Of a DNA stretch of 64,000 bases, positions 47,659-57,188 are shown piece by piece; positions within the stretch are counted from its first letter, which is position 1; the number at the start of each line of letters is the position of its first letter. Source of the DNA: Thalassia testudinum (Eukaryota > Streptophyta > Magnoliopsida > Alismatales > Hydrocharitaceae); the NCBI GenBank assembly GCA_037157565.1, contig JAZHRO010000036.1, forward strand, positions 14,868,501 to 14,932,500, written 5' to 3'. A program made the translations under genes and the position numbers. The notes beneath the pieces are model-generated. The model was not told where the DNA came from and searched no databases. It saw only the letters and a program-made list of their open reading frames with translations.

Positions 47659-47684
47659 GTCGTCTGATTTCCAAATCAGACGAC
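47659..47684. other. perfect 12-bp inverted repeat in LARD R-U5
   Basis: GTCGTCTGATTT and AAATCAGACGAC are separated by CC. It is repeated unchanged in the other LTR at 54931-54956. Confidence 0.85.
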
Positions 47685-48344
47685 TTAAACTGCCTGTTGC
47701 TACAGTGTCTCCCTCAGCTTCCTTCTTCTTCCGCGGTCCTTCTTCTTCACCTGTGCCTGCACACTTCAGAGCTTACGTCAGAGGACAAAACCTACTCTAC
47801 ACCCTCCCCCCCCGCGTCTCTCTCTCTCTGAAACCACTCTTGGGAAAGCTCTCCCAGAGCTGCCGGGTAGTCGGGTACGGGTCGCGCCCGGGTCCAGGCC
47901 CACCGGTGTGCGTGGTGGGCGAGGAGTGCAGGTCAGTCTTAAGTCAGGTCGGGTCAGGTCCGCGGGGCGTGAGCGCGGACGAGACCGGGTAACCGGGCGG
48001 GTGAAGGGGACCTCACCCCGTGTGCTGAGGCAGTAAGGCTAATGCACAAAATCAATTTAAACGGTGAAAAGGTTGTGAGGCTTACCGATGTGGGACTAAA
48101 CGGAGGCCTTTCCTCGTGTGCACCTGCTGGGAGACCGCGGCCTAGCTTCTGCAGCTGCGGCTTCGATTTGCGTCGGTTGCTGGCTGCCTGCCTTCGCAAG
48201 ACTCCCCGTAATCCGCAGCAGCTGGAGACCGCCCTCAAGCCTGAAGCGCGGGAGAAGCTGCTTCAATGTGCGTTAATGGCGGTCGAACCTCAAAACCTGT
48301 CGGACACGAATATGGCCTCTCGGCCTGATCAAACCACTGGGGAA

Positions 48345-48367
48345 CCTTCGCCGTGGCACGGCGAAGG
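48345..48367. other. 10-bp inverted repeat in LARD LTR
   Basis: CCTTCGCCGT, loop GGC, ACGGCGAAGG. It is the same in the second LTR at 55617-55639. Confidence 0.85.
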
Positions 48368-48714
48368 TGTGGAGCTGCGCGGCAAGCCGCAAGGTGGTGT
48401 CTGGCGGCAGCCCTAGGTTGGACTGCAACCGGAGGAATGGGTTTGTTCGGGGGAGCGTTACGGAGGTGTGGAGTGGCAGTGGAGGGGTGGGGGGTGCTTA
48501 GTGTGATGAGGCGGAGGTTCGGTGAGGGTCGGCGAGGTGTGTGAGGCTGTGGAGCGATGGGAGCATCTCGCCGGAGGGTGGCCGGAGACGAAGGGGGTGA
48601 CGATGGTCAGGGTCGGTCGAGGGCATAATTGAACAAATTGAAACCGGGGAAAGAAAGAGGAGAGGAAGGGAAGTAGTTCTAGCTTACTTGCAGGGACGAA
48701 GGGGGAGCAGCAGG

Positions 48715-48737
48715 GCGACAGTCGTATCGACTGTCGC
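48715..48737. other. 10-bp inverted repeat in LARD LTR
   Basis: GCGACAGTCG, loop TAT, CGACTGTCGC. It is the same at 55987-56009. Confidence 0.85.
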
Positions 48738-48982
48738 CGGAGAAGAAGATGCTCAGGGAAAGGGGCGGCGGCGAGCAGAGAGCCGGAGAGACGCCAGCTG
48801 GGTGCGGCGTGGCGCGGGAAGAGCAGGGGAGGAAGTCTCTGCTGCTGGTATTGCGGCAGAGCGAAGAGGAGGAGGGGGAGGAACCGCCGGAGCTGGTGAG
48901 CGTCTGCCGGAGAGAGAAGAGAGGAAAGTTGGGGGTTTTCTCCGTCAGTTCCAAGCTGCCCCGGTCGGTAGAGCAACGGGGG

Positions 48983-48992
48983 GTATTTATAG
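48983..48992 (-). promoter_or_regulatory. TATA box of LARD 3' LTR
   Basis: CTATAAATAC on the minus strand. The copy in the 5' LTR (56255-56264) would drive the element transcript, starting about 30 bases further downstream in sense. Confidence 0.75.
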
Positions 48993-49064
48993 GGATCAAA
49001 ACAGGGGGGAAGGCGGAGGGAGACGACGTGTCTCCCTCGCCGGAGGATGGCCGGAGACGAAAAC

Positions 49065-49098
49065 CCATACCGTCCGTGCGTTCGCACGGCCGGTATGG
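49065..49098. other. 16-bp inverted repeat in LARD U3
   Basis: CCATACCGTCCGTGCG and CGCACGGCCGGTATGG are separated by TT, with one mismatch. It lies about 70 bp upstream of the TATA box in sense and is the same at 56337-56370. Confidence 0.85.
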
Positions 49099-49193
49099 TG
49101 GGCTACAGCGACCAGGGGGTGTCCCTACGACGGCTGACGACGCAGGGCACCCCCGGTTTGCTTGCCAGGCTTTCCCCCTCACCCTGCGCGGCG

Positions 49194-49224
49194 CCATGCT
49201 CCGCGCAAGGTCGCCGGAGCATGG
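49194..49224. other. 10-bp inverted repeat in LARD U3
   Basis: CCATGCTCCG and CGGAGCATGG are separated by 11 bases. It is the same at 56466-56496. Confidence 0.85.
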
Positions 49225-49916
49225 TGCTGGCAGGTTTTGCAGGGGGGACCTGAATGCGAAGAACGAAGGAGAGTTAGGGGCCAAAATGCGATGGTTCAAA
49301 AGTTGAGGGCCAAAAAGTAAATATATGAGGACCAAAGTGTAAAGTCGGTCAAGGAGGTTTCTTCTTAGGCTCAAGTTTTTATACATGATTAATTAGGACC
49401 TAAGGAATCTGATGGTGAATTTCATTTCTATATTAAACCTTGTTTGACCGGTCAATTTATGCAAAAACCCAAATTAAGTTATTAATTGGGCATGGTTCTC
49501 AATGTAGGTCAAAATGGGTTCTGAAGGCCAAATTGAAGGTTCTAAACCCTAGAGATTATTTTTCTATGAATTTTAGAGGGTTTATTCTATTTTTACTTTG
49601 CCTCGAACCTCGTGAATTGAAGTGGGTTGTTTTAGGGTTACAGATTATCATTTAGTTTCTTGGAAGTGCTGTAGCCCTTGCTAGATCATCTCATCCCACT
49701 TTTATTCTTGTTAAGTTGCTTTGACCTATGTTTGGGCCCTGAATTACCCTGTATGCAGATTATACTGGTAAAATTGCATTTTTACCCCTTATGACTTGTT
49801 TTCTTCTCAAACTCAGAATTCTCTGAGTTAAGCCTTTCCTTAAGATATGTAGGAGCTTTTATCCTTTGTATTAGGTCAAAATGAGCTAGTTATGGCTCAT
49901 GATGAGGTTCTCATCA

Positions 49917-49932
49917 TACCCCCATGCCTAGC
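49917..49932 (-). other. polypurine tract of the LARD
   Basis: In sense GCTAGGCATGGGGGTA directly precedes the 3' LTR. The following interior bases (CTTTTGCTAGTCCCTTAGCA on the plus strand) match those at the same place in the Athila-type element. Confidence 0.8.
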
Positions 49933-51430
49933 TTTTGCTAGTCCCTTAGCAAAAACTTAAGGTTTCAACCCTTGTTCTAGACCATGAAGTTTTTAATAGT
50001 TTTAGATAAGTGCCTTTTTTATTTGAGCATAGATTAGGTTAGAATGCTGACCATAGGCCTAAAAGGTACTCTAGTACTAATCAAGATCCAAATCTGTCTA
50101 GCCTTAGCCTCAGTCTTTAGCAAAGGTTTTTAAGGTCCACAAGAACTAACCTAGGGTTTATTGGACTTTGTGGTTAAAGCACCCGTGCTTGAAATGATTT
50201 TAGCCCTGGCTCAGTTCGCAGTGCGTTTTGTAAGAGAGAGATAGAAAGTTTTTCTGTTTGGAGAGTTTTCTCTCTCTTTTTCCTTTTAGTTCTAGCTTAG
50301 GATTGGCCTTTCAACACGGTCTGTATCAGATTCCTTGCTCCCATCATCAATCCTCAAGGGTTCCTGGCGATCGATGCTTCGAGATAGCACCGCCCATGGC
50401 AACCCCCGGAACCCTGGCTATTGAGATTTTGAGATAATCCCATCCATGGTGTTCCGTGGCCGAATCCAGACCCTGGCAATTGACACTTCGAGATAATGCC
50501 ATCCATGGAATCTGAACCAGTAGAGTGCTTACATGCTCCCAGTAGGATATGTAAATATCCTAAGAGACAAGCACCGAGGAGATGATATTTTGTTACGCAT
50601 CTTCGAGGGGATTTCCCGCCTCTCTGCGCTGGGAACTCGTCCAAATCAACTTGTGTTGATCGGCCGCTCCTATTCTAGGTGTTCTTTTCAGAATTTTGCG
50701 ACGCTTCTGCGTGATTCTGATTTTTACGCTTACTGAACCAGGCTGTGTGTGAGGTTAGGGTGCTTAGGTTAACGAGGCCGAATACTCCCTAAGCCTTAGA
50801 CCTAATACTTCAGCTTTTCATTTTCCTCAACCTCTTGAGAAGTGTCCAGATCTTAATGGGTACTAAGAGTCTATTCAAGAATGCCTAAGGTTTGCATTCT
50901 TACTAATCTCATTGTGCACTTTTCAGTTATTTTCTTGACTGAGGTCTAGAACTTAGGTTAATTCCTTAGTTCCTTACTAATGACTATCACCTTTTCTCAT
51001 AATTTTGTGCTCCTTTTTCATTTTGTTTCTTTTCTCCTTCACAAAATTTCCTTCTCCTCTTTTCCTCTTATTCTTTTTCGAAAATTTTTTAATTTTTATG
51101 GTGTTTTTGGCATATGTGAATTTTTTTGTTTGAAACCTTTTCTTATAAGTTTTTGCACTTTCATACCCCCCCATGCCTAAGATTTGCAATGTCCTCATTG
51201 TAACCTAGGGGTTTTTATTCAACTAAGTTCATACATTAGGATAGCTGTTTTGATGAGTGAATGGGTCGGGGTGACTGTTGCGGACGATTTCTAATCTCAG
51301 ATGCAAGCACCTGAGGTGGAGTCGGCTGTCCTAAAGTGTGAACTTCAAGTGCAAAAAGCTGTCAGAACAAGTTTCAGGTTTTCAAAGAGAATGACGGGCT
51401 GCCTCCCGTTGAGCGCTAAATTTGATGCCT
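49933..51430 (-). other. LARD 3' non-coding region
   Basis: It contains three imperfect units (50363, 50413, 50472) that share CCTGGC, TTCGAGATA-like and CCATCCATGG words, and a second polypurine-like motif TACCCCCCCATGCC at 51164-51177. That motif is placed 1.25 kb from the LTR, as in the Athila-type element. Frames here (50354-50644, 50977-51198) have no recognisable content. Confidence 0.6.
51164..51177 (-). other. second polypurine-like motif of the LARD
   Basis: TACCCCCCCATGCC on the plus strand (GGCATGGGGGGGTA in sense). The Athila-type element has TACCCCTCCATGCC at 14439-14452, at nearly the same distance from its LTR (1247 versus 1256 bp). It could be a second plus-strand primer. Confidence 0.55.
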
Positions 51431-53296
51431 TCAGCCAAGCGGGAAATGTGATGGAGAGGGGATGGTCAAATCAGCGGAGTTTTGTATGACAAGCACCTTG
51501 ATTAAGAGCCTGGTTGGTCCAACCAGGTGCTTGTTCAGATCAACAGGCTGATGATGCAACCAAAACCCAATCAATCTGGTGGGTTGATAGATGTGGATAA
51601 AAAGGTGTGGAACCCACCATATACTATGAAGCTTAGATAGATGTGGAAGTGTAAACGCAGGGTTTGGCTGAGTCAAATCAGCCTGGTCAAAGTAGGGACT
51701 CGTAGAATAATCAGTGGTTGATGCAGGAACCCTACAGGGGTGATTAGAGAATGATAGAATATGGTATGTAGTCTGATCAATGTTCGAAACCCGATGTGGA
51801 AATGCAATCGGCTCGGTGAGAGGTGAATCTGAATAGAAATTGAGTCCGGTTGCGGGTCGGGGTTTGGGAGAGGTTTCGATCCGTTCTGTGTGTGCGGACG
51901 AGGTGGCCATTGTGTACGAGGGCTCTTCTAGAAACAGATGATAGGTGGTTTTCTGTAGAGAGTCCTCTGGGTAACTATCAAATGCCGGAAGAGTGTCTGT
52001 AGGATGAAAGGAATCGGATTCGAGACAAAATTTGGATTCTTGGTTGTAATCACTCTTGGCATTTTCTATTTTTGGTTCCTGAGGATCGAAAAGGAATGAT
52101 TCTGTGTTATCAGTGATCTCGGGAATCAAGACCTCAGAGTCGGAGTCAGAGTCATGTGAACTGAGGTCGTAGATAGGCCTGGCGTGTTCAGGAAGGGGAA
52201 TCTCTCCGCAATTATAGTCAGATCTGAAATTGTCGGAGAGTTGGCGAAAATGAGATTCATGATCATGAATTCCACCACAGCAAAAATCATCAAATGTGGA
52301 ATCAGCAGCCTGATTGGGGTCTAGCCTATATGTCAATTCTGGGCTCGAAAAGGTATTCTGTCTAGGCTCAAGCTCCAAGCTGGTAGGATAGACCCAATTA
52401 AAATCCAACTCGTCCAACTCCTCAGTCTCTGTATCATAAATTGGCATGTTCTCTGGAAAATCTATCAGATTTTCTGAAGATGTTGGAGAGGGATATTCAT
52501 CAAATAAAGGCCCGGAATCATAGTCTGTAAAAATTTGATCTTTCTCATAAGGGGCCTCATAATCTTCCCAATAAGTTTCAGATCTAGGTTCTAGGCTTAG
52601 GATGTGGGTAGAATTATTAGAACCTAAGTCCGAATAATCTTCGAGGGCCACCTTATCAAAATAAGGGGCGGAATTTATACCCTCAGAAGGTTCAGTTCTG
52701 ATCTCATTGTTGCAGGAGTTTTGAAATTCTAGGCTTGGCAATTCATGGTCTAAGTTTGGCTCATCATTGTGTTCTCCTGCAATATCCCACCCTAATTCAA
52801 CATTGTCTTCTATCTGGGTTGGGATTTTACAACCACTTTGTGCCTCAATCCCGAGATCTGGGAAACTGGATTGTTCCTTAATACTGTTCCAAGATGGTTC
52901 ATCCTCTGTTTCTGGTATATACGGGTATTTCTGGTTGATAATTTATTCTACTGATTTCATCATTTCTACCCGTTTCATAAGGGCATCTTGGTGTTGTTCC
53001 CAAAGTACAGGATTTGTCAAGCATTGAAGGTATTCAGATTGGTGTAATTTTTCCATCTCAATGTATCCTGTCATGAGCATATCTCGGGTTGATCCTTTTG
53101 AAATTTCAGTCAATAGAATTTGGGCACAGTTTATGATGAAAGCTGTGGTTGTTGGGACATCAACCTGAATGTTTTCTACTGGTGTTGAGGGTTTGATTTC
53201 ATAGGTTTCAAGGGCATCCTCAATCATCTTATCTTTCATGGATCTCAGATATTCAGGTTTTTTGAATGGTAGTCTTGCTAGGTAATTAGGCTGCAT
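51431..53296 (-). CDS. unidentified acidic protein frame of the LARD, one internal stop
   Basis: I do not recognise this protein. One reading frame runs from an ATG at 53294-53296 to TGA at 51431-51433, broken only by TAA at 52943-52945, giving 117 and 503 codons on either side. I translated across the stop and found the frame open. The first part is mixed and probably helical (QPNYLARLPFKKPEYL, INCAQILLTEISKG). The second is strongly rich in Asp, Glu, Ser and Pro (EELDELDFNWVYP, DLSSHDSDSDSEVLIPEI) and ends in a more hydrophobic tail (IWWVPHLFIHIYQPTRLIGF). No gag domain, zinc knuckle, DTG/DSG protease motif, YxDD box or integrase motif is visible. It occupies the place of gag-pol between primer site and 3' region. 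It could be a captured host gene, a remnant of an extra retrotransposon frame, or an element-specific accessory protein. Upstream the frame closes with TGA at 53342-53344, so a spliced start is possible. Confidence 0.6.
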
Positions 53297-54396
53297 AATT
53301 GGATCAGGTGGTGGAATCAAGATATAGAACCAAAGTTTGAATCAAGATGGAAGAAGGGGATTTTGTTCAGAATCAGAGGAAAGAGGGGCTATGTGAATGA
53401 TTTCTGCAAAAACAAAGGAGCCGAGGTTTAGCCTCGGGGAGAGTGAATTTCTATAGGAGGTTTCAAGGACCTCCTGAAAAATACTGAAGGGCTGGATGAG
53501 ATAAGCAGGTGCTGGACCCAATCAAGACACCCAAAAATTGTTGGGTGACTATAGAGGTTCGGGGCAGATGGACCCCTTGATCAGAAAGATCGTCCACCTG
53601 AGAATTACCTGGGCAGCCAGAGAGGGAGAGTCCCGCGAAGACCCCTACACGGTAGAGCGTCCCCACGGGTTACAGGGTTTCCCCCACCCGACCTCTCTTG
53701 TCACTGAGATTCCAGGTAGACCAGAATGGGGATCTTGACCTCTTAAGTCTACCAATTTTTACTTTAAGATCAGGGTGCTTTAAGGTTTCACTTGAATTCT
53801 TAGGTATTTTGAGTGAGAAAGTGACCTAATTTTAAGGTTGGTTGACCCAAGGAGTCAACTTTACCTCTTGTTCCCTTGAGAGCTTTTGGGTCCTTTCTTT
53901 TTGGGTTCAAGTGTTTAGAGAGCCAATTGTTTAGGGTTTCTCTTAATAAGTATGTTCAATCAATGGTTTAGGCACACTTCTTTTGGATTTTCTCCATTCT
54001 TGATTTAAGTAGTGTGTCTCTAAAGCCCTAATGTTGAATCTTAGGTTGGCTCTACTTGGTCCAGTTAGTTCTTTGTTGGGTAATTAGGGCTCAAGCAAGA
54101 ATGTGTTAGCCCTTAAATACCCTTAATAGTGTGCAGGACCAATGAGTTGAAAACATGCAACTCTTTATGGTTACTAAGTATGGAAGACAGGTTAGCCCTA
54201 TATTGCTTGTTCTTCTCTTTTTTTTTTCTCTTTAGAGTTTAGGGGTTAATAGCGAGAGGAGAAATTTACCTGTCCTCGGAGTGGTTGTTGTGCGGTTGCT
54301 TGTCTTCTTGATTTCCTGTAGTTTTCTGCACAAAAGAGAGGAGATTATCAGAAATTAAAAAGAAACAGGAATGTTTACCTCTAGAATAGCCGTTGC
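53297..54396 (-). other. LARD 5' leader
   Basis: This lies between the primer site and the unknown frame, with no recognisable coding content. A T-rich tract is at 54216-54232. The plus-strand frame 53538-53738 is a shadow. Confidence 0.6.
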
Positions 54397-54414
54397 TCCC
54401 CGGCAACGGCGCCA
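54397..54414 (-). other. tRNA-Asp primer binding site of the LARD
   Basis: In sense TGGCGCCGTTGCCGGGGA, an exact 18-base complement to the 3' end of plant tRNA-Asp including CCA, five bases after the end of the 5' LTR. Confidence 0.96.
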
Positions 54415-54419
54415 AAAAA

Positions 54420-57188
54420 TGGTGGCGCCACGTCGTTTGTGTTGACAACCGGGTTTTATTGTTATAGCGTCGTAGTATAGCCAGTTGTTGCCATCATTTC
54501 AAATATATAAATTTTTTTTACTCGGAAAAGAGTTCCCGAGGTCGAACTCAGGGAGCAAGTTGTATTCTAGAGATATACATGTTTCTTTTACAAAAATAAA
54601 GAAAGAGAGAGAAAGAATTTGTTGTCTTCTTTTCTCTTTGTTTCTCCTCGTCTCAGATCTTCTTCTTCTTTGTCTGCAGAGGTGATGTTCTTCTTCTGCA
54701 GTGGTGATGCTCTTCTTCTTCTTCCAGCTGTTCCTGCTCTTCCTTTTTCTTCTGTCTTTCTTCAGATCTTCTTCTTTCTTCTTTGTTTTTCTTCTTTCAG
54801 TTCTTCCCTTGTTCTTTTGTGTTCTCCTCTGCCTCGCCTTCTTCTGTTGTTCTTCAGATCTCCTTCTTTCTTCTTTTCTTTTTCCAGTCAGGACGTCGCC
54901 CCTCCTTCTTTCTTCTTTTCCCTTCAGGACGTCGTCTGATTTCCAAATCAGACGACTTAAACTGCCTGTTGCTACAGTGTCTCCCTCAGCTTCCTTCTTC
55001 TTCCGCGGTCCTTCTTCTTCACCTGTGCCTGCACACTTCAGAGCTTACGTCAGAGGACAAAACCTACTCTACCCTCTCCCCCCCCGCGTCTCTCTCTCTC
55101 TGAAACCACTCTTGGGAAAGCTCTCCCAGAGCTGCCGGGTAGTCGGGTACGGGTCGCGCCCGGGTCCAGGCCCACCGGCGTGCGTGGTGGGCGAGGAGTG
55201 CAGGTCAGTCTTAAGTCGGGTCGGGTCAGGTCCGCGGGGCGTGAGCGCGGACGAGACCGGGTAACCGGGCGGGTGAAGGGGACCTCACCCCGTGTGCTGA
55301 GGCAGTAAGGCTAATGCACAAAATCAATTTAAACGGTGAAAAGGTTGTGAGGCTTACCGATGTGGGACTAAACGGAGGCCTTTCCTCGTGTGCACCTGCT
55401 GGGAGACCGCGGCCTAGCTTCTGCAGCTGCGGCTTCGATTTGCGTCGGTTGCTGGCTGGCTGCCTTCGCAAGACTCCCCGTAATCCGCAGCAGCTGGAGA
55501 CCGCCCTCAAGCCTGAAGCGCGGGAGAAGCTGCTTCAATGTGCGTTAATGGCGGTCGAACCTCAAAACCTGTCGGACACGAATATGGCCTCTCGGCCTGA
55601 TCAAACCACTGGGGAACCTTCGCCGTGGCACGGCGAAGGTGTGGAGCTGCGCGGCAAGCCGCAAGGTGGTGTCTGGCGGCAGCCCTAGGTTGGACTGCAA
55701 CCGGAGGAATGGGTTTGTTCGGGGGAGCGTTACGGAGGTGTGGAGTGGCAGTGGAGGGGTGGGGGGTGCTTAGTGTGATGAGGCGGAGGTTCGGTGAGGG
55801 TCGGCGAGGTGTGTGAGGCTGTGGAGCGATGGGAGCATCTCGCCGGAGGGTGGCCGGAGACGAAGGGGGTGACGATGGTCAGGGTCGATCGAGGGCATAA
55901 TTGAACAAATTGAAACCGGGGAAAGAAAGAGGAGAGGAAGGGAAGTAGTTCTAGCTTACTTGCAGGGACGAAGGGGGAGCAGCAGGGCGACAGTCGTATC
56001 GACTGTCGCCGGAGAAGAAGATGCTCAGGGAAAGGGGCGGCGGCGAGCAGAGAGCCGGAGAGACGCCAGCTGGGTGCGGTGTGGCGCGGGAAGAGCAGGG
56101 GAGGAAGTCTCTGCTGCTGGTATTGCGGCAGAGCGAAGAGGAGGAGGGGGAGGAACCGCCGGAGCTGGTGAGCGTCTGCCGGAGAGAGAAGAGAGGAAAG
56201 TTGGGGGTTTTCTCCGTCAGTTCCAAGCTGCCCCGGTCGGTAGAGCAACGGGGGGTATTTATAGGGATCAAAACAGGGGGGAAGGCGGAGGGAGACGACG
56301 TGTCTCCCTCGCCGGAGGATGGCCGGAGACGAAAACCCATACCGTCCGTGCGTTCGCACGGCCGGTATGGTGGGCTACAGCGACCAGGGGGTGTCCCTGC
56401 GACGGCTGACGACGCAGGGCACCCCCGGTTTGCTTGCCAGGCTTTCCCCCTCACCCTGCGCGGCGCCATGCTCCGCGCAAGGTCGCCGGAGCATGGTGCT
56501 GGCAGGTTTTGCAGGGGGGACCTGAATGCGAAGAACGAAGGAGAGTTAGGGGCCAAAATGCGATGGTTCAAAAGTTGAGGGCCAAAAAGTAAATATATGA
56601 GGACCAAAGTGTAAAGTCGGTCAAGGAGGTTTCTTCTTAGGCTCAAGTTTTTATACATGATTAATTAGGACCTAAGGAATCTGATGGTGAATTTCATTTC
56701 TATATTAAACCTTGTTTGACCGGTCAATTTATGCAAAAACCCAAATTAAGTTATTAATTGGGCATGGTTCTCAATGTAGGTCAAAATGGGTTCTGAAGGC
56801 CAAATTGAAGGTTCTAAACCCTAGAGATTATTTTTCTATGAATTTTAGAGGGTTTATTCTATTTTTACTTTGCCTCGAACCTCGTGAATTGAAGTGGGTT
56901 GTTTTAGGGTTACAGATTATCATTTAGTTTCTTGGAAGTGCTGTAGCCCTTGCTAGATCATCTCATCCCACTTTTATTCTTGTTAAGTTGCTTTGACCTA
57001 TGTTTGGGCCCTGAATTACCCTGTATGCAGATTATACTGGTAAAATTGCATTTTTACCCCTTATGACTTGTTTTCTTCTCAAACTCAGAATTCTCTGAGT
57101 TAAGCCTTTCCTTAAGATATGTAGGAGCTTTTATCCTTTGTATTAGGTCAAAATGAGCTAGTTATGGCTCATGATGAGGTTCTCATCA
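54420..57188 (-). mobile_element. 5' LTR of the LARD
   Basis: It corresponds to 47148-49916 with a constant offset of 7272. The differences seen are scattered single substitutions (for example T/G at 47155 versus 54427). The promoter TATA box is at 56255-56264. Confidence 0.95.
56255..56264 (-). promoter_or_regulatory. TATA box of LARD 5' LTR
   Basis: CTATAAATAC on the minus strand. This copy is in position to start the genomic transcript. A 16-bp inverted repeat lies just upstream in sense. Confidence 0.75.

Larger units (their letters stand above)
47148..49916 (-). mobile_element. 3' LTR of the LARD
   Basis: In sense it begins TGATGAGAACCTCATCATG (49916) and ends CGACGTGGAGCCACCA (47148). 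The TATA box CTATAAATAC at 48983-48992 divides a U3 of about 0.93 kb from an unusually long R-U5 of about 1.8 kb. A GC-rich zone (about 47.85-49.27 kb) is followed by a GAAGAA-rich stretch in sense (47.35-47.77 kb). Long frames on both strands (e.g. 48458-49386) only reflect the GC-rich composition. Confidence 0.95.
47148..57188 (-). mobile_element. young non-autonomous LTR element (LARD-like), 10,041 bp
   Basis: Two LTRs of 2769 bp (47148-49916 and 54420-57188) are collinear without indels and differ at about nine positions by eye. Sense is minus: the primer site complementary to tRNA-Asp is next to the right LTR and the polypurine tract next to the left LTR. The 4503-bp interior has no recognisable gag, protease, reverse transcriptase or integrase; it carries one long unknown frame. 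Size, missing pol and intact cis-signals fit a large retrotransposon derivative that depends on another element, most likely Athila-type. Confidence 0.95.

Noticed and set aside
47347..47992. Phe/Ser/Leu-rich plus-strand frames in the LTR (repeated at 54619-55264)
   Set aside because: They are translations of a CTT/TTC-rich tract, antisense to the element, with no gene structure.
48458..49386. Long frames on both strands inside the LARD LTRs (187-235 codons, repeated at 55730-56658)
   Set aside because: They lie in a GC-rich LTR, overlap on both strands, cross the TATA box and show no domain. Composition explains them.
49917..54419. Hidden gag or pol in the LARD interior
   Set aside because: No YxDD, DLGAS/DTG, RNase H or integrase motif was seen on either strand, and no gag core like FFPxGKTN.
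47148..57188. Segmental tandem duplication instead of a retrotransposon
   Set aside because: The two 2769-bp copies are bounded by TG..CA, flanked by CCCCA on both outer sides, and the interior has a primer site and polypurine tract at the correct ends.
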